A program made the position numbers and the translations under genes. A stretch of DNA of 64,000 nucleotides from Sulfurospirillum cavolei (GTDB lineage Bacteria > Campylobacterota > Campylobacteria > Campylobacterales > Sulfurospirillaceae). Under the pieces are notes generated by a model. The model was not told where the DNA came from and searched no databases. It was given only the letters and a program-made list of their open reading frames with translations. The stretch is taken from contig NZ_AP014724.1 in assembly GCF_001548055.1 (NCBI RefSeq), positions 372,001 through 436,000 of the forward strand, in the 5' to 3' direction. Shown here one piece after another: positions 51,767 to 62,072 of the stretch (position 1 is its first letter; every line of letters starts with the position of its first letter).

Positions 51767-52191
51767 TGTTAATGCCCAAACGTACGAAATATAAAAAGCA
51801 GATGAAAGGCCGCAATCGCGGTGAAGCCGGTAGCGGTGCATCTATCTCTTTCGGCGAAATCGGTTTAAAAGCCGTTGAAGCCGGACGTATCGATTCACGC
51901 CAAATTGAGGCGGCGAGGATTGCGTATACACGACATGTAAAACGTCAAGCTAAGACTTGGATTCGCGTATTCCCTGATAAACCTTTAACCGCTAAGCCGC
52001 TTGAGACCAGGATGGGTAAAGGTAAGGGTTCGGTAGATAAATGGGTTATGAATATCAAGCCCGGTAGAATTATTTTCGAAATGGCAGGTGTTCCCGAAGA
52101 GTTGGCGCGTGAAGCGTTAACCCTTGCAATGCATAAATTGCCTTTCAAAACCAAGATCGTAACTCGAGAGAGCGAAAATGAAGTATATTGA
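51766..52191 (+). CDS. rplP: Ribosomal protein L16
   Basis: 141 residues, M-L-M-P-K-R-T-K-Y start and [11 protein letters not shown]. The C-terminus overlaps rpmC by 14 bases. Contains the only ACATGTAA motif of the ribosomal block (51932). Confidence 0.96.
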   Translation: MLMPKRTKYKKQMKGRNRGEAGSGASISFGEIGLKAVEAGRIDSRQIEAARIAYTRHVKRQAKTWIRVFPDKPLTAKPLETRMGKGKGSVDKWVMNIKPGRIIFEMAGVPEELAREALTLAMHKLPFKTKIVTRESENEVY

Positions 52192-52366
52192 TTTAAACGG
52201 CAAAAGCACGTCAGAGCTTTTAGAGTTGTTGAAAGAGAAAAAGGTTCTTTTGTTTACGTTAAGACAAAAGCTAAAAACAATGCAACTGACTAATCCGAAT
52301 GAGATTAAAGAAGTTAGAAGAGATATCGCACGTATTCATACGGCAATTTCTGCTCAAAACAAGTAG
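52178..52366 (+). CDS. rpmC: Ribosomal protein L29
   Basis: 62 residues, helical, with [17 protein letters not shown] and R-R-D-I-A-R-I-H-T, as in L29 at the tunnel exit. Confidence 0.92.
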   Translation: MKYIDLNGKSTSELLELLKEKKVLLFTLRQKLKTMQLTNPNEIKEVRRDIARIHTAISAQNK

Positions 52367-52375
52367 GAGTAACTA

Positions 52376-52627
52376 ATGGCTTTAAAACGAGAGATTCAAG
52401 GCGTAGTTGTTCAGAAAACGGGTGATAAAACTATCACTGTTTTGGTAGAGAGACGCGTTATGCACCCACGATATCGTAAGTTCGTTAAGCGTTTCAAAAA
52501 ATACTTAGTCCATGACGAGAGCAACCAAGTAAAAATCGGCGACACGGTAAGCGCAATCGAGTGCAGACCACTTTCCAAAAGAAAGTCTTTTAGACTGAGC
52601 GCAATCGTTAAAGTGGGAGTTGAATAA
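52376..52627 (+). CDS. rpsQ: Ribosomal protein S17
   Basis: 83 residues: [14 protein letters not shown] start and [18 protein letters not shown]. One-base overlap with rplN. Confidence 0.95.
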   Translation: MALKREIQGVVVQKTGDKTITVLVERRVMHPRYRKFVKRFKKYLVHDESNQVKIGDTVSAIECRPLSKRKSFRLSAIVKVGVE

Positions 52628-52995
52628 TGATACAAAGTTTTACAAGATTAGCCGTAGCTGATAATAGCGGTGCTAAAGAGATTATGTGTATTAAAGTTCT
52701 CGGCGGTAGCAAACGTCGTTATGCGACAGTCGGCGACGTCATTATCGCTTCCGTTAAAAAAGCACTCCCTAGCGGTAAAGTGAAAAAAGGACAAGTGGTT
52801 AAAGCGGTTATCGTTAGAACCAAAAAAGAGATCCAAAGAGAAAACGGTTCATTGATTCGTTTCGATGAAAATGCCGCCGTCATTCTCGATAATAAAAGAG
52901 AGCCAATCGGTACGCGTATTTTTGGACCCGTCGGTCGTGAAGTTCGTTATGCAAACTTTATGAAAATCGTATCTTTGGCACCGGAGGTATTATAA
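52627..52995 (+). CDS. rplN: Ribosomal protein L14
   Basis: 122 residues, starting [16 protein letters not shown] and containing [11 protein letters not shown]. One-base overlap with rplX. Confidence 0.96.
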   Translation: MIQSFTRLAVADNSGAKEIMCIKVLGGSKRRYATVGDVIIASVKKALPSGKVKKGQVVKAVIVRTKKEIQRENGSLIRFDENAAVILDNKREPIGTRIFGPVGREVRYANFMKIVSLAPEVL

Positions 52996-53231
52996 TGGCG
53001 ACGAAGATGAAAATTAAAAAAGGCGATACCGTAAAAGTTATCGCGGGCGACGATAAAGGCAAAGAGGCAAAAGTACTTCAAGTAATGCCTAAAACGTCTC
53101 AAGTCGTTGTTGAAGGTTGCAAAGTAGTAAAAAAAGCCATCAAGCCGAGCGAGAGCAATCCAAAAGGCGGTTTCGCGAATGTCGAAAAGCCGATTCATGT
53201 CTCTAACGTGGCTAAAGTAGAGGGTAAATAA
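52995..53231 (+). CDS. rplX: Ribosomal protein L24
   Basis: 78 residues, KOW motif [16 protein letters not shown] and P-K-G-G-F. Short version of L24. One-base overlap with rplE. Confidence 0.94.
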   Translation: MATKMKIKKGDTVKVIAGDDKGKEAKVLQVMPKTSQVVVEGCKVVKKAIKPSESNPKGGFANVEKPIHVSNVAKVEGK

Positions 53232-53779
53232 TGAATAGATTGCAAGAAAAATTTAATGCCGAAGTGCAACCGGCATTGGTTAAAGAGTTTAATATTACAA
53301 ACCCTATGTTGGCTCCTAAAATCGAAAAAATCGTCATCAGCGTCGGTGCGGGTGAAGAAGGCAAAGACAGCAAACTTATGCAAAATATTGCCGATACGAT
53401 CTCTTTGATTGCAGGACAAAAAGCGGTTATTACCAACGCTAAAAAATCCGTTGCGGGTTTTAAAGTGCGTGCAGGTTATCCCGTCGGTGTTAAAGTAACA
53501 TTGCGTAAAGATAAAATGTATGCATTTCTTGATAAACTCATTTGTGTTGCCCTCCCAAAAGTAAAAGACTTTAGAGGACTCCCAAGAACGGGTTTTGACG
53601 GACGATCAAACTACAATTTCGGTTTAAACGAGCAATTGATGTTTCCGGAAGTCGTGTATGATAATATTATGAAAACTCACGGTATGAATATTACAATCGT
53701 AACCACCGCTAATAACGATAAAGAAGCGTTTAGACTTCTTGAACTTATTGGCTTACCGTTCGTAAAAGGTAGTAAATAA
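53231..53779 (+). CDS. rplE: Ribosomal protein L5
   Basis: 182 residues with [28 protein letters not shown] and F-R-G-L. Binds 5S rRNA. Confidence 0.96.
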   Translation: MNRLQEKFNAEVQPALVKEFNITNPMLAPKIEKIVISVGAGEEGKDSKLMQNIADTISLIAGQKAVITNAKKSVAGFKVRAGYPVGVKVTLRKDKMYAFLDKLICVALPKVKDFRGLPRTGFDGRSNYNFGLNEQLMFPEVVYDNIMKTHGMNITIVTTANNDKEAFRLLELIGLPFVKGSK

Positions 53780-53780
53780 G

Positions 53781-53966
53781 ATGGCTAAAAAATCAATGAT
53801 TGCAAAGGCTGCACGAAAGCCTAAGTTTCAAGTAAGAGCATACACGCGTTGCCAAATTTGCGGACGCCCACACTCGGTTTACAGAGATTTCGGTATTTGC
53901 AGAATTTGTTTACGTAAAATGGCGAATGAAGGTCTGATTCCCGGCCTCAAAAAAGCAAGCTGGTAA
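53781..53966 (+). CDS. rpsN: Ribosomal protein S14, zinc-binding (type Z) form
   Basis: 61 residues with C-Q-I-C-G-R-P ... C-R-I-C, the four-cysteine zinc site of the short S14 form. Zinc-free long S14 is not seen. One base after rplE. Confidence 0.96.
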   Translation: MAKKSMIAKAARKPKFQVRAYTRCQICGRPHSVYRDFGICRICLRKMANEGLIPGLKKASW

Positions 53967-53978
53967 GGAAAAAAGAGC

Positions 53979-54374
53979 ATGATTAATGATCTCGTAGCAG
54001 ATTCTTTAACAAGAATCAGAAATGCGTCAATGAGAAGACTTGACGTAACAAAATTAATGCATTCTAAGCTTGTGGAAGCAATTTTAGTGATTTTCCAAAA
54101 CAAAGGTTACATCGAAAGTTTTAACGTTGTTGAAGAAGGTCCTAAAAAATTCATTAATGTCGTATTAAAGTATGACGCAAGAGGCAATCAAGTTATCAAT
54201 GAAGTGAAAAAAATCTCTAAACCGGGTCGCCGCGTTTATAAGGGTTCCGATGAGATCAAACGCTTTAAAAACGGTTACGGTACGATTGTCGTTAGTACGT
54301 CAAAAGGTGTTCTGAGTAATGACGACGCGCACAAAGCAGGGCTTGGCGGCGAAGTTATTTGCAGTATTTGGTAA
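53979..54374 (+). CDS. rpsH: Ribosomal protein S8
   Basis: 131 residues, starts [15 protein letters not shown] and ends [11 protein letters not shown]. Followed by a 74-base gap before rplF, one of the larger gaps in the block, with no terminator. Confidence 0.96.
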   Translation: MINDLVADSLTRIRNASMRRLDVTKLMHSKLVEAILVIFQNKGYIESFNVVEEGPKKFINVVLKYDARGNQVINEVKKISKPGRRVYKGSDEIKRFKNGYGTIVVSTSKGVLSNDDAHKAGLGGEVICSIW

Positions 54375-54448
54375 TTAGCGCTTCTTTTATGGTATTCGAT
54401 ATCCATATCTAAGATGTAAGCTTATCGTAGACAAGTAAAAGGAAGAAA

Positions 54449-54985
54449 ATGTCACGTATCGGTAAAAAACCTGTTAAGATACCAGCCGGTCTCGAAGTAT
54501 CGGTGAGCGGTGATTTGGTAGAGTTTAAAAAAGGAAGTGTCCAAAAAGTATTGGATACAAAAGGTAATGTTGAGGCTAAGGTCGAAGACGGTGAACTCGT
54601 ATTCGCTCCAAAAGGTAGCGATAGACAAAGCAGTGCGTTTTGGGGAACTTATCGCGCACTCGGTCAAAATATCGTTACCGGCTTAACCGAAGGCTTTAAA
54701 AAACAACTAGAGATTAACGGCGTTGGTTACAGAGCTGCCGTTAGCGGTAACGTCCTTGAACTTCAACTCGGTTTTTCGCATCCGATTAACTATGAGTTTC
54801 CAAAAGACGTTCAAATCGTCGTTGAAAAAAACGTTATTACGGTTCAAGGTAACGACAAGCAAGTCGTGGGTCAGATTGCTGCCGAGATTAGAAGTTTTAG
54901 AGCTCCAGAGCCTTACAAAGGCAAAGGTGTTAAATATTCTGATGAAACTATTATCCGTAAAGCCGGAAAAACTTCTAAGAAGTAA
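54449..54985 (+). CDS. rplF: Ribosomal protein L6
   Basis: 178 residues: M-S-R-I-G-K-K-P-V start and the C-terminal [11 protein letters not shown] motif. AAAGGAAG precedes the ATG. Confidence 0.96.
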   Translation: MSRIGKKPVKIPAGLEVSVSGDLVEFKKGSVQKVLDTKGNVEAKVEDGELVFAPKGSDRQSSAFWGTYRALGQNIVTGLTEGFKKQLEINGVGYRAAVSGNVLELQLGFSHPINYEFPKDVQIVVEKNVITVQGNDKQVVGQIAAEIRSFRAPEPYKGKGVKYSDETIIRKAGKTSKK

Positions 54986-54995
54986 AGGGTAGGGA

Positions 54996-55352
54996 ATGAA
55001 AGCAAATATTTTAAAACGTAAACTTGCATTACGCGTTAAACGCAAAAGAAGAATTAGAGCCGATATTTCCGGTACGGAATTAAGACCTAGAATTTCCGTA
55101 TTTAAATCGAATCGATATATCTACGCACAAGCCATTGACGATCTTAGCGGCGTAACGCTTGCAAGCGTTGACGGTAAAAAATTAGGATTTAATTCAAGTA
55201 AAGCCGGTGCGGCAGAAGTAGCAAAAGCGTTTGCCGAAACACTTAAGGCTAAGAACTTGACGCAAGTGGTTTATGACAGAAACGGTTATTTGTATCACGG
55301 CGTCATTGCTGCTTTTGCAGATAGTCTTCGTGAAAACGGCATAGTGCTGTAA
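54996..55352 (+). CDS. rplR: Ribosomal protein L18
   Basis: 118 residues with a basic N-terminus and [16 protein letters not shown], and [10 protein letters not shown]. 5S rRNA-binding. Confidence 0.95.
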   Translation: MKANILKRKLALRVKRKRRIRADISGTELRPRISVFKSNRYIYAQAIDDLSGVTLASVDGKKLGFNSSKAGAAEVAKAFAETLKAKNLTQVVYDRNGYLYHGVIAAFADSLRENGIVL

Positions 55353-55377
55353 AGATCAAAAAGAGGAAAACGATTCA

Positions 55378-55821
55378 ATGGAAAAATATAACAGAGAAGA
55401 GTTTGAAGAAGTCATCGTTAACATCGGCCGCGTAACAAAAGTTGTTAAAGGCGGTAGACGTTTTAGATTTACAGCACTGGTCGTTGTTGGAAATAAGAAA
55501 GGTCTTGTTGGCTTTGGTTTTGGAAAAGCAAAAGAGGTTCCCGATGCAATTCGTAAAGCGGTTGACGATGCGTTTAAAAACATCGTTAAAGTGAACATTA
55601 AAGGTTCTACGATCGCTCATGACGTTGAAGTAAAATTTAATGCAAGTCGTATTATTCTTAAACCGGCAAGCGACGGTACCGGCGTAATCGCCGGTGGTGC
55701 AACGCGTCCGGTTGTTGAACTTGCAGGTATTAAAGATATCTTGACTAAGTCACTCGGTTCAAATAATGCTTCTAACGTGGTAAGAGCAACGATTAAAGCT
55801 CTTAGCATGATTAAAAGCTAA
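55378..55821 (+). CDS. rpsE: Ribosomal protein S5
   Basis: 147 residues with [17 protein letters not shown] and [13 protein letters not shown]. The following gap of 20 bases leads directly to rplO: rpmD (L30), present here in many bacteria, is absent. Confidence 0.96.
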   Translation: MEKYNREEFEEVIVNIGRVTKVVKGGRRFRFTALVVVGNKKGLVGFGFGKAKEVPDAIRKAVDDAFKNIVKVNIKGSTIAHDVEVKFNASRIILKPASDGTGVIAGGATRPVVELAGIKDILTKSLGSNNASNVVRATIKALSMIKS

Positions 55822-55841
55822 ACGGCACAAAAGGACGAAAC

Positions 55842-56246
55842 ATGGCATTAGATAATCTTACACCCGCAGAAAATTCTACCAAAGAGATCAAACGCGTAGG
55901 TCGCGGTCAAGGTAGCGGTATGGGTAAAACGGCTAGCCGCGGTGCTAACGGTCAAAAATCTCGTACGGGTTATAAGCAAAAAAGAGGTTTTGAGGGCGGA
56001 CAACAACCGCTTCAAAGAAGATTGCCGAAAGTCGGTTTTACTTCTAAAATCGAAAAACCTTACGTTATCAATATCGACAAAATTAAAGCCGTCGCTGATC
56101 TAAGCGAAATCACGGTTGATGCGATTCGTACCGTTCATAAAATGGCAAGTACCGTCGTTAAAGTTAAATTAATCGGTGCAGGTGCAAAAGAGCTTGCAGC
56201 TAAGATTAAAGATGAAAACGTCGTTTTTACCGGAATGAGTAAATGA
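55842..56246 (+). CDS. rplO: Ribosomal protein L15
   Basis: 134 residues with the glycine-rich [17 protein letters not shown] and [14 protein letters not shown]. Four-base overlap with secY. Confidence 0.96.
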   Translation: MALDNLTPAENSTKEIKRVGRGQGSGMGKTASRGANGQKSRTGYKQKRGFEGGQQPLQRRLPKVGFTSKIEKPYVINIDKIKAVADLSEITVDAIRTVHKMASTVVKVKLIGAGAKELAAKIKDENVVFTGMSK

Positions 56247-57505
56247 GCCAAGAACTTACTAAGAAGATTTTAGTAACGCTTGGTTTTATTTTTGCATACA
56301 GGATACTGGCATACGTGCCGGTTCCTGGCGTAAATCTTGATGTTATTAAAGAGTTCTTCGATTCTAACAGCTCTAACGCTCTTGGAATGTTTAATATGTT
56401 TAGCGGCAATGCTGCTCAACGCCTTAGCATTATTTCTCTTGGAATTATGCCTTATATTACTGCTTCGATTATTATGGAACTTCTCGCAGCTACCTTCCCC
56501 GCACTTGGAAAAATGAAAAAAGAACGCGACGGTATGGTAAAATACATGCAAATTATTCGTTATGCAACGATCGGTATTACGATCATTCAAGCAATCGGCG
56601 TATCGGTTGGTTTGGGTGGCTTAACGGGACGCGCAGGCGAAAGTGCTATTATGATCGATATGACGGTTTTTACGGCGATTGCAGCGGCTAGTATGTTAAC
56701 CGGCACAATGCTTTTAATGTGGATCGGTGAACAAATCACGCAACGCGGTATCGGTAACGGTATTAGCTTGATTATTTTTGCGGGTATCGTATCGGGTATT
56801 CCTCATGCTATCGGCGGCACGATTAACCTTGTGAATACGGGTGAACTCAACTTCCTCGTCGTTATAGGCATTTTAGCGGTTATTCTTGCAACGGTAGGCT
56901 CCATTATTTACGTTGAAATGGGCGAACGTCGTATACCGATTTCATATTCACGTAAAGTGGTACTTCAAAATCAGCATAAACGTATTATGAATTATGTACC
57001 GATTAAAATGAATTTGAGCGGTGTTATTCCTCCAATTTTTGCCAGTGCGATTTTGATGTTTCCTTCAACGATCATGCAAGCAAGTACTAATCCGATCGTT
57101 CAAGCCATTCACGATTTTTTAAATCCGAATAGCTATGTTTTTAATATCCTGACGTTCTTATTCGTGATTTTCTTTGCTTATTTTTATGCATCGATTGTTT
57201 TTAATGCAAAAGATATCTCCGAAAATTTGAAAAAACAAGGCGGATTTATTCCCGGCGTTAGACCCGGTGAAAGTACGGCTCTTTTCTTAAACGAAGTGGC
57301 CGGACGATTGACGCTTTGGGGTTCTATTTATTTAGGACTGATTTCGACTCTTCCATGGGTTCTTGTAAAATTTATGGGCGTTCCTTTCTATTTCGGTGGA
57401 ACGGCTGTCTTAATTGTCGTGCAAGTGGCACTGGATACGATGCGAAAAATTGAGGCACAAATGTACATGAATAAATATGAAACATTGAGTGCCGTCGGAC
57501 TTTAA
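56243..57505 (+). CDS. secY: Preprotein translocase subunit SecY
   Basis: 420 residues with ten membrane helices. Motifs include A-Y-V-P-V-P-G-V near the start, P-Y-I-T-A-S-I-I in helix 2, the cytosolic E-R-R-I-P-I-S-Y and G-V-I-P-P-I-F-A. It forms the protein channel with SecE and SecG. The spc-operon position is standard. Confidence 0.97.
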   Translation: MSQELTKKILVTLGFIFAYRILAYVPVPGVNLDVIKEFFDSNSSNALGMFNMFSGNAAQRLSIISLGIMPYITASIIMELLAATFPALGKMKKERDGMVKYMQIIRYATIGITIIQAIGVSVGLGGLTGRAGESAIMIDMTVFTAIAAASMLTGTMLLMWIGEQITQRGIGNGISLIIFAGIVSGIPHAIGGTINLVNTGELNFLVVIGILAVILATVGSIIYVEMGERRIPISYSRKVVLQNQHKRIMNYVPIKMNLSGVIPPIFASAILMFPSTIMQASTNPIVQAIHDFLNPNSYVFNILTFLFVIFFAYFYASIVFNAKDISENLKKQGGFIPGVRPGESTALFLNEVAGRLTLWGSIYLGLISTLPWVLVKFMGVPFYFGGTAVLIVVQVALDTMRKIEAQMYMNKYETLSAVGL

Positions 57506-57509
57506 TGCA

Positions 57510-58268
57510 ATGGCTATTACGATAAAAAAACCGCAAGAGATCGCAAAACTTTCGGTGGCAAATCAAATCGTTGCAAAAACGTTAGAGTATCTTTCTACAC
57601 AGATTCACCCCGGACTTAGTTTGAAAGAATTAAACGCTATGGGTGAATCTTTTATTCACTCTCACGGAGCACGACCTGCGTTTAAAGGTCTTTACGGTTT
57701 CCCCGCCGGGGTGTGTACTTCCGTCAACGAAGTGATTATTCACGGTATTCCCACGGATTATAAATTGCAAGAAGGCGATATTATCGGTTTGGATATCGGA
57801 ACGGAAATTGACGGATGGTACGGTGACTCTGCCGTAACGTTAGGTGTCGGTACCATTTCAAAAACAGACGAAGCTTTGATTGCATGTGCCAAAGACGCGC
57901 TTTATTTCGCGATCGATATTATTGAACCGGAAATGCGCTTTAAAGAACTGAGTTATGCAATAGAGCAATTTATTCTCCAAAAAGGGTTTGTACCTTTGCG
58001 AGGGTTTTGCGGTCATGGAATAGGTCGAAAGCCGCATGAAGAACCGGAGCTACCTAATTATTTGGAAGGAATCAACCCTAAAAGCGGACCGAAGATCAAA
58101 AACGGGATGGTGTTTTGCATAGAACCGATGATTTGCCATAAAGACGGTACGCCAAAAATCTTAGCGGATAAATGGTCGGTTGTTTCAAAAGACGGGTTGA
58201 GAGGTAGTCATTACGAGCATACCGTAGCGATAATAGACGGTAGAGCCGAAATTTTATCAAAAGCGTAA
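57510..58268 (+). CDS. map: Methionine aminopeptidase, type I
   Basis: 252 residues from ATG 57510, five bases after the secY stop. Metal ligands in D-I-G-T-E-I-D-G-W-Y-G-D, H in F-C-G-H-G-I-G-R-K-P-H-E and E in I-E-P-M. Removes the initiator methionine. The frame is open upstream into secY, but there is no ribosome site there. Confidence 0.95.
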   Translation: MAITIKKPQEIAKLSVANQIVAKTLEYLSTQIHPGLSLKELNAMGESFIHSHGARPAFKGLYGFPAGVCTSVNEVIIHGIPTDYKLQEGDIIGLDIGTEIDGWYGDSAVTLGVGTISKTDEALIACAKDALYFAIDIIEPEMRFKELSYAIEQFILQKGFVPLRGFCGHGIGRKPHEEPELPNYLEGINPKSGPKIKNGMVFCIEPMICHKDGTPKILADKWSVVSKDGLRGSHYEHTVAIIDGRAEILSKA

Positions 58269-58286
58269 ATTCATTAGGGAGGTAAA

Positions 58287-58505
58287 ATGGCAAAAGACGA
58301 TGTGATAGAGATTGACGGTAAGGTAATAGAAGCTTTACCCAATGCTACGTTTAAAGTTGAAGTACAAAATAGCCATGTGATTTTATGTCACATTGCCGGT
58401 AAAATGAGAATGCATTATATTAAGATAATGCCGGGAGATACCGTTAAAGTAGAGTTAACACCGTATAGTTTGGATAAAGGGCGTATAACCTATAGGTATA
58501 AGTAA
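58287..58505 (+). CDS. infA: Translation initiation factor IF-1
   Basis: 72 residues, OB fold with [18 protein letters not shown] and R-I-T-Y-R-Y-K at the end. GGAGGT lies six bases before the ATG. Confidence 0.97.
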   Translation: MAKDDVIEIDGKVIEALPNATFKVEVQNSHVILCHIAGKMRMHYIKIMPGDTVKVELTPYSLDKGRITYRYK

Positions 58506-58524
58506 ATTATTAGCTTAAATTCTG

Positions 58525-58645
58525 TATAATTTACCCCTTTTGTAAAGCTGTGTGAAGAATAATCGAAAAAAGACCACTGTTTTTTCGATTGTTGGTTTGA
58601 TATTACTCGTCAAACCTGTGACAGTTTAACTCAAAATTCCAGTGG
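58525..58645 (+). promoter_or_regulatory. Internal promoter and structured leader of rpmJ-rpsM-rpsK-rpsD-rpoA-rplQ
   Basis: TATAAT at 58525-58530. Leader: hairpin 1, AATCGAAAAA (58561-58570) with TTTTTCGATT (58581-58590), 10-base loop; hairpin 2, GGTTTGA (58594-58600) with TCAAACC (58610-58616). The hairpin-1 loop holds CCACTG (58574-58579), complementary to CAGTGG at 58640-58645, 20 bases before the rpmJ ribosome site; pairing would make a pseudoknot. In E. coli the S4 protein represses the alpha operon by binding such a pseudoknot. Here S4 control is inferred. Confidence 0.55.
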
Positions 58646-58667
58646 AAAAAAAAGTTCAGGAGTCACA

Positions 58668-58781
58668 ATGAAAGTACGACCTTCTGTAAAGAAGATGTGT
58701 GATAAATGCAAAGTGATTAAACGAAAAGGTATCGTTCGAATCATTTGCGATAATCCAAAACATAAACAAAGACAAGGATAA
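58668..58781 (+). CDS. rpmJ: Ribosomal protein L36, zinc-binding
   Basis: 37 residues, too short for most ORF callers. Starts [10 protein letters not shown] and has the zinc ligands C11, C14, C27 and H32 (C-D-K-C ... C-D-N-P-K-H). AGGAG precedes the ATG at 58668; rpsM starts 2 bases after its stop. Confidence 0.96.
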   Translation: MKVRPSVKKMCDKCKVIKRKGIVRIICDNPKHKQRQG

Positions 58782-58783
58782 GC

Positions 58784-59152
58784 ATGGCAAGGATTGCAGG
58801 TGTAGACCTTCCAATGAAAAAGAGAGTAGAGTACGGTTTAACGTATATCTACGGTATCGGTTTAACAAGTTCTAGAGCGATTTTAACCGCAACCGGAATT
58901 TCATTCGATAAGAGAGTTCATGAGTTAAGCGAAGACGACGTTGCCGCTATTCGTAAAGAGATCCAAGCCGGATTCCAAGTAGAGGGTGATCTTCGTAAAA
59001 AAGTAGCGATGGATATTAAAGCTTTGATGGATATGGGAAGCTACAGAGGTCTTAGACATAGAAAAGGCTTACCGGTTCGCGGTCAAAAAACGAAGACGAA
59101 TGCACGTACCCGCAAAGGTAAAAAACGCACCGTCGGCGCTAAAGCTAAATAA
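58784..59152 (+). CDS. rpsM: Ribosomal protein S13
   Basis: 122 residues: [10 protein letters not shown] start, Y-G-I-G-L-T-S-S-R, and the basic tail [19 protein letters not shown]. Confidence 0.96.
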   Translation: MARIAGVDLPMKKRVEYGLTYIYGIGLTSSRAILTATGISFDKRVHELSEDDVAAIRKEIQAGFQVEGDLRKKVAMDIKALMDMGSYRGLRHRKGLPVRGQKTKTNARTRKGKKRTVGAKAK

Positions 59153-59173
59153 CGAAGTCTCAAAGGGAAACAG

Positions 59174-59566
59174 ATGGCAAAAAGAAAAGTAGTACGTAAA
59201 AAAGTTGTTAAAAAGAATATTGCGAAAGGGATTATTTTTATCTCAGCAACCTTTAATAACACTGTCGTAACTGTCACCGATGAGATGGGAAATGTCATTG
59301 CTTGGAGTAGTGCCGGTAGTTTAGGCTTTAAAGGAAGTAAAAAATCAACTCCTTATGCCGCGCAACAAGCCGTAGAAGATGCACTCACTAAAGCAAAAGA
59401 ACATGGTCTCAAAGAAATCGGTATTAAAGTTCAAGGCCCGGGCAGCGGTCGTGAAACGGCCGTCAAAAGTGCCGGTACAACAGAGGGTATCAAAGTGTCT
59501 TTCTTGAAAGATATTACGCCTCTCCCGCACAACGGTTGTAGACCTCCAAAAAGAAGAAGAGTCTAA
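59174..59566 (+). CDS. rpsK: Ribosomal protein S11
   Basis: 130 residues with [23 protein letters not shown] and the C-terminal [13 protein letters not shown]. Confidence 0.97.
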   Translation: MAKRKVVRKKVVKKNIAKGIIFISATFNNTVVTVTDEMGNVIAWSSAGSLGFKGSKKSTPYAAQQAVEDALTKAKEHGLKEIGIKVQGPGSGRETAVKSAGTTEGIKVSFLKDITPLPHNGCRPPKRRRV

Positions 59567-59638
59567 TTTCTTTTCGGAGATATTGGCTAGAGATAAAACA
59601 AAATAATTTTTTCGTTTACGCAATAATTAGGAGAAAAA

Positions 59639-60265
59639 ATGGCAAGATATAGAGGACCGGTCGAAAAGCTTGAGAGAAGACTTGGTGTTAGCTTGGCCCT
59701 TAAAGGTGAGCGCAGACTTGCTGGTAAGAGCGCACTAGACAAGCGACCGTATGCCCCGGGTCAACACGGACAAAGAAGAGCAAAAATTAGTGAATACGGG
59801 CTTCAATTACGAGAGAAGCAAAAAGCTAAATTTATGTATGGAGTTTCTGAAAAACAATTCAGACGTATATTTGACGAAGCAGCTCGCAAAGAAGGAAACA
59901 CGGGTATTAACCTTGTACTTTTAATCGAGAGAAGACTTGATAACGTTGTTTACCGTATGGGTTTTGCAACGACGCGAAGATTTGCACGTCAGTTAGTCAC
60001 GCACGGACATATTTTAGTTAACGGAGCTCGCGTAGATATTCCGTCTTACGTAGTTCGCGCCGGTGATAAAGTAGAAGTATGTGAAAAATCGAAAAATAAC
60101 CCTCAAGTTAAACGCTCTCTTGAATTGACGCAACAAACCGGTATCGTACCGTGGGTTGACGTTGAGAGAGAAAAAGCGATGGGTATTTTTACACGCATCC
60201 CAGAGAGAGACGAAGTAGTAATTCCGGTTGAAGAAAGATTAATCGTTGAGCTTTACTCTAAATAA
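59639..60265 (+). CDS. rpsD: Ribosomal protein S4
   Basis: 208 residues, zinc-free form: [14 protein letters not shown] start, [10 protein letters not shown] and S4 RNA-binding domain R-R-L-D-N-V-V-Y-R. The 72-base gap before it has no terminator. Likely regulator of its own operon through the leader at 58561-58645. Confidence 0.97.
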   Translation: MARYRGPVEKLERRLGVSLALKGERRLAGKSALDKRPYAPGQHGQRRAKISEYGLQLREKQKAKFMYGVSEKQFRRIFDEAARKEGNTGINLVLLIERRLDNVVYRMGFATTRRFARQLVTHGHILVNGARVDIPSYVVRAGDKVEVCEKSKNNPQVKRSLELTQQTGIVPWVDVEREKAMGIFTRIPERDEVVIPVEERLIVELYSK

Positions 60266-60280
60266 TAAAGTAGGTAGTAA

Positions 60281-61294
60281 ATGAAAAAAATCAATACATC
60301 AGCTTACATGCCAACTGAAATTGAGGTAGAGAATATTGCAGCCAATAAAGTTCAGGTAAGTGCGTATCCGTTTGAATCCGGATTTGCGATTACATTGGCA
60401 CATCCGTTACGTCGATTGCTTTTAAGCAGTACCGTCGGATCTGCTCCAACGGCTGTAAAGATTGAAGGCGTAACCCATGAATTTGATAGCATGCGCGGTA
60501 TGCTTGAAGATGTTGCACTTTTTATCATTAATCTTAAAAATATTCGCTTTAGAATTAAAGGCGATGAAAAACGCGTGGAAGTCAATTACTCGTTTAGCGG
60601 TCCTAAAGAGATTAAAGGAAGCGACTTAGCTAACGCACAGATCGAAATCGTTACGCCTGATACGTATTTGGCGACGATTAACGAAGATGCGGAGCTTAAT
60701 TTTTCTTTGATTATCGAAAAAGGAATCGGTTACGTACCGAGCGAGAATATTCGAGGTTTGGTCGGAGACGATTATATAGCACTCGATGCATTCTTTACAC
60801 CGGTTAAAAGAGCCGTTTACGATATTGAAAACGTTTTGGTCGAAGACAATCCAAACTATGAAAAAATCGTTTTTACGATTGAAACGGACGGTTTGGTTTC
60901 TCCGATTGAAGCATTTAAAAACGCTTTGGAAGCGATGTATGCTCAAATGTCCGTATTTAACGGTATTTTAGACATTGCAGTAGCTCCGAAAAGCGATAGC
61001 TCGAACGACGGCGTCGAGTTTGGGAAATTGCTTCAAAGTATTGAAGAGTTAAACCTAAGCGCACGCAGTTTTAACTGCCTAGACCGTGCCGAAGTGAAGT
61101 ACATCGGCGAACTTGCTTTAATGAGCGAGTTAGAGCTTAAAAACCTTAAAAATCTCGGCAAAAAATCGTTAGAAGAGATTCGAGACGTCATGGAAGAGAG
61201 CGGATATCCGGTCGGGTTTAACTTCCCGGACGATGCAGCAAGCTTGCTCAAGAAAAAAATTGAAGATTTAAAATCTGAAGCCAACGAGGGTTAA
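60281..61294 (+). CDS. rpoA: RNA polymerase alpha subunit
   Basis: 337 residues. N-terminal dimerisation domain ([16 protein letters not shown]) and C-terminal domain with [23 protein letters not shown] for UP-element and activator contact. Confidence 0.97.
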   Translation: MKKINTSAYMPTEIEVENIAANKVQVSAYPFESGFAITLAHPLRRLLLSSTVGSAPTAVKIEGVTHEFDSMRGMLEDVALFIINLKNIRFRIKGDEKRVEVNYSFSGPKEIKGSDLANAQIEIVTPDTYLATINEDAELNFSLIIEKGIGYVPSENIRGLVGDDYIALDAFFTPVKRAVYDIENVLVEDNPNYEKIVFTIETDGLVSPIEAFKNALEAMYAQMSVFNGILDIAVAPKSDSSNDGVEFGKLLQSIEELNLSARSFNCLDRAEVKYIGELALMSELELKNLKNLGKKSLEEIRDVMEESGYPVGFNFPDDAASLLKKKIEDLKSEANEG

Positions 61295-61297
61295 TTT

Positions 61298-61648
61298 ATG
61301 AGACATAAGCATGGATATAGAAAGCTTGGTCGTAGTTCTTCACACAGAGCGGCATTGCTCAAGAACTTGGCTATAGCGGTTATTAAATATGAGAAAATCG
61401 AGACGACGCTTCCTAAAGCTAAAGAGCTAAGAGGCTATGTCGAGAAATTGATCACAAAAGCTGGAGTTGGTGGCGATCATGCACACAAATTCGTTTTTGC
61501 GGCACTTCAAGATAAAGAGTGTACGAAAAAACTCGTGAATGAAATTGCTCCTAAATATTTAGAGCGAAATGGCGGATATACCCGTATCGTTAAAACAAGA
61601 ATCCGAAAAGGCGATGCAGCCGCAATGGCATTTTTAGAGCTCGTCTAA
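61298..61648 (+). CDS. rplQ: Ribosomal protein L17
   Basis: 116 residues with [16 protein letters not shown] and [15 protein letters not shown]. Last gene of the alpha operon, 3 bases after rpoA. Confidence 0.96.
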   Translation: MRHKHGYRKLGRSSSHRAALLKNLAIAVIKYEKIETTLPKAKELRGYVEKLITKAGVGGDHAHKFVFAALQDKECTKKLVNEIAPKYLERNGGYTRIVKTRIRKGDAAAMAFLELV

Positions 61649-61658
61649 ATCTTTATTC

Positions 61659-61690
61659 GGGAGAGAAAGAGCCTCTTTCTTTCCCTCTCT
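61659..61690 (+). terminator. Probable end of the ribosomal operon
   Basis: GGGAGAGAAAGAG followed at once by CTCTTTCTTTCCCTC is a near-perfect snap-back hairpin with a very short loop, 11 bases after the rplQ stop. No long T run follows, but AAAAAATTTGTCC lies nearby. Confidence 0.45.
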
Positions 61691-61792
61691 ACGTTAAAAA
61701 AATTTGTCCTTTTCTACGTGTATCCCTTCTTCATTAAGTCATTTTTAACGCAAACTATTGTTAAATTAGAAACATTTGCTATAGGAGAATTT

Positions 61793-62065
61793 ATGATACC
61801 ATTTAGTGACGAAGAGTTGCTTCCCGTTGTCGAAAAATCATTGGAAAAAATTAAGCCGATGCTTGCACTGGACGGAGGCGGCCTAACGCTTTTAGGCATT
61901 AAAGGCGGTCGTGTTTTTGTGCAATTACAAGGCGCATGTCAAGGATGTGCCTCTAGTGGGCAGACACTCAAATACGGCATTGAGAGGCAACTTCGCATTG
62001 ATATTCATCCCGAACTCGAAGTGGTAAACATTTTACCCGGATCGGAAGATCAATTCGATCAATAG
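61793..62065 (+). CDS. Nfu/NifU C-terminal-domain iron-sulfur scaffold protein
   Basis: 90 residues from ATG 61793 (AGGAG site), a single Nfu domain with the cluster motif C-Q-G-C in L-Q-G-A-C-Q-G-C-A-S-S and D-G-G-G-L-T-L-L. It carries [4Fe-4S] clusters to target proteins. The frame is open upstream to 61718 without a ribosome site. The order nfu - TPR protein - murE is the same as in Campylobacter jejuni (Cj1639-Cj1641, from memory). Confidence 0.92.
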   Translation: MIPFSDEELLPVVEKSLEKIKPMLALDGGGLTLLGIKGGRVFVQLQGACQGCASSGQTLKYGIERQLRIDIHPELEVVNILPGSEDQFDQ

Positions 62066-62072
62066 GAGCAGA

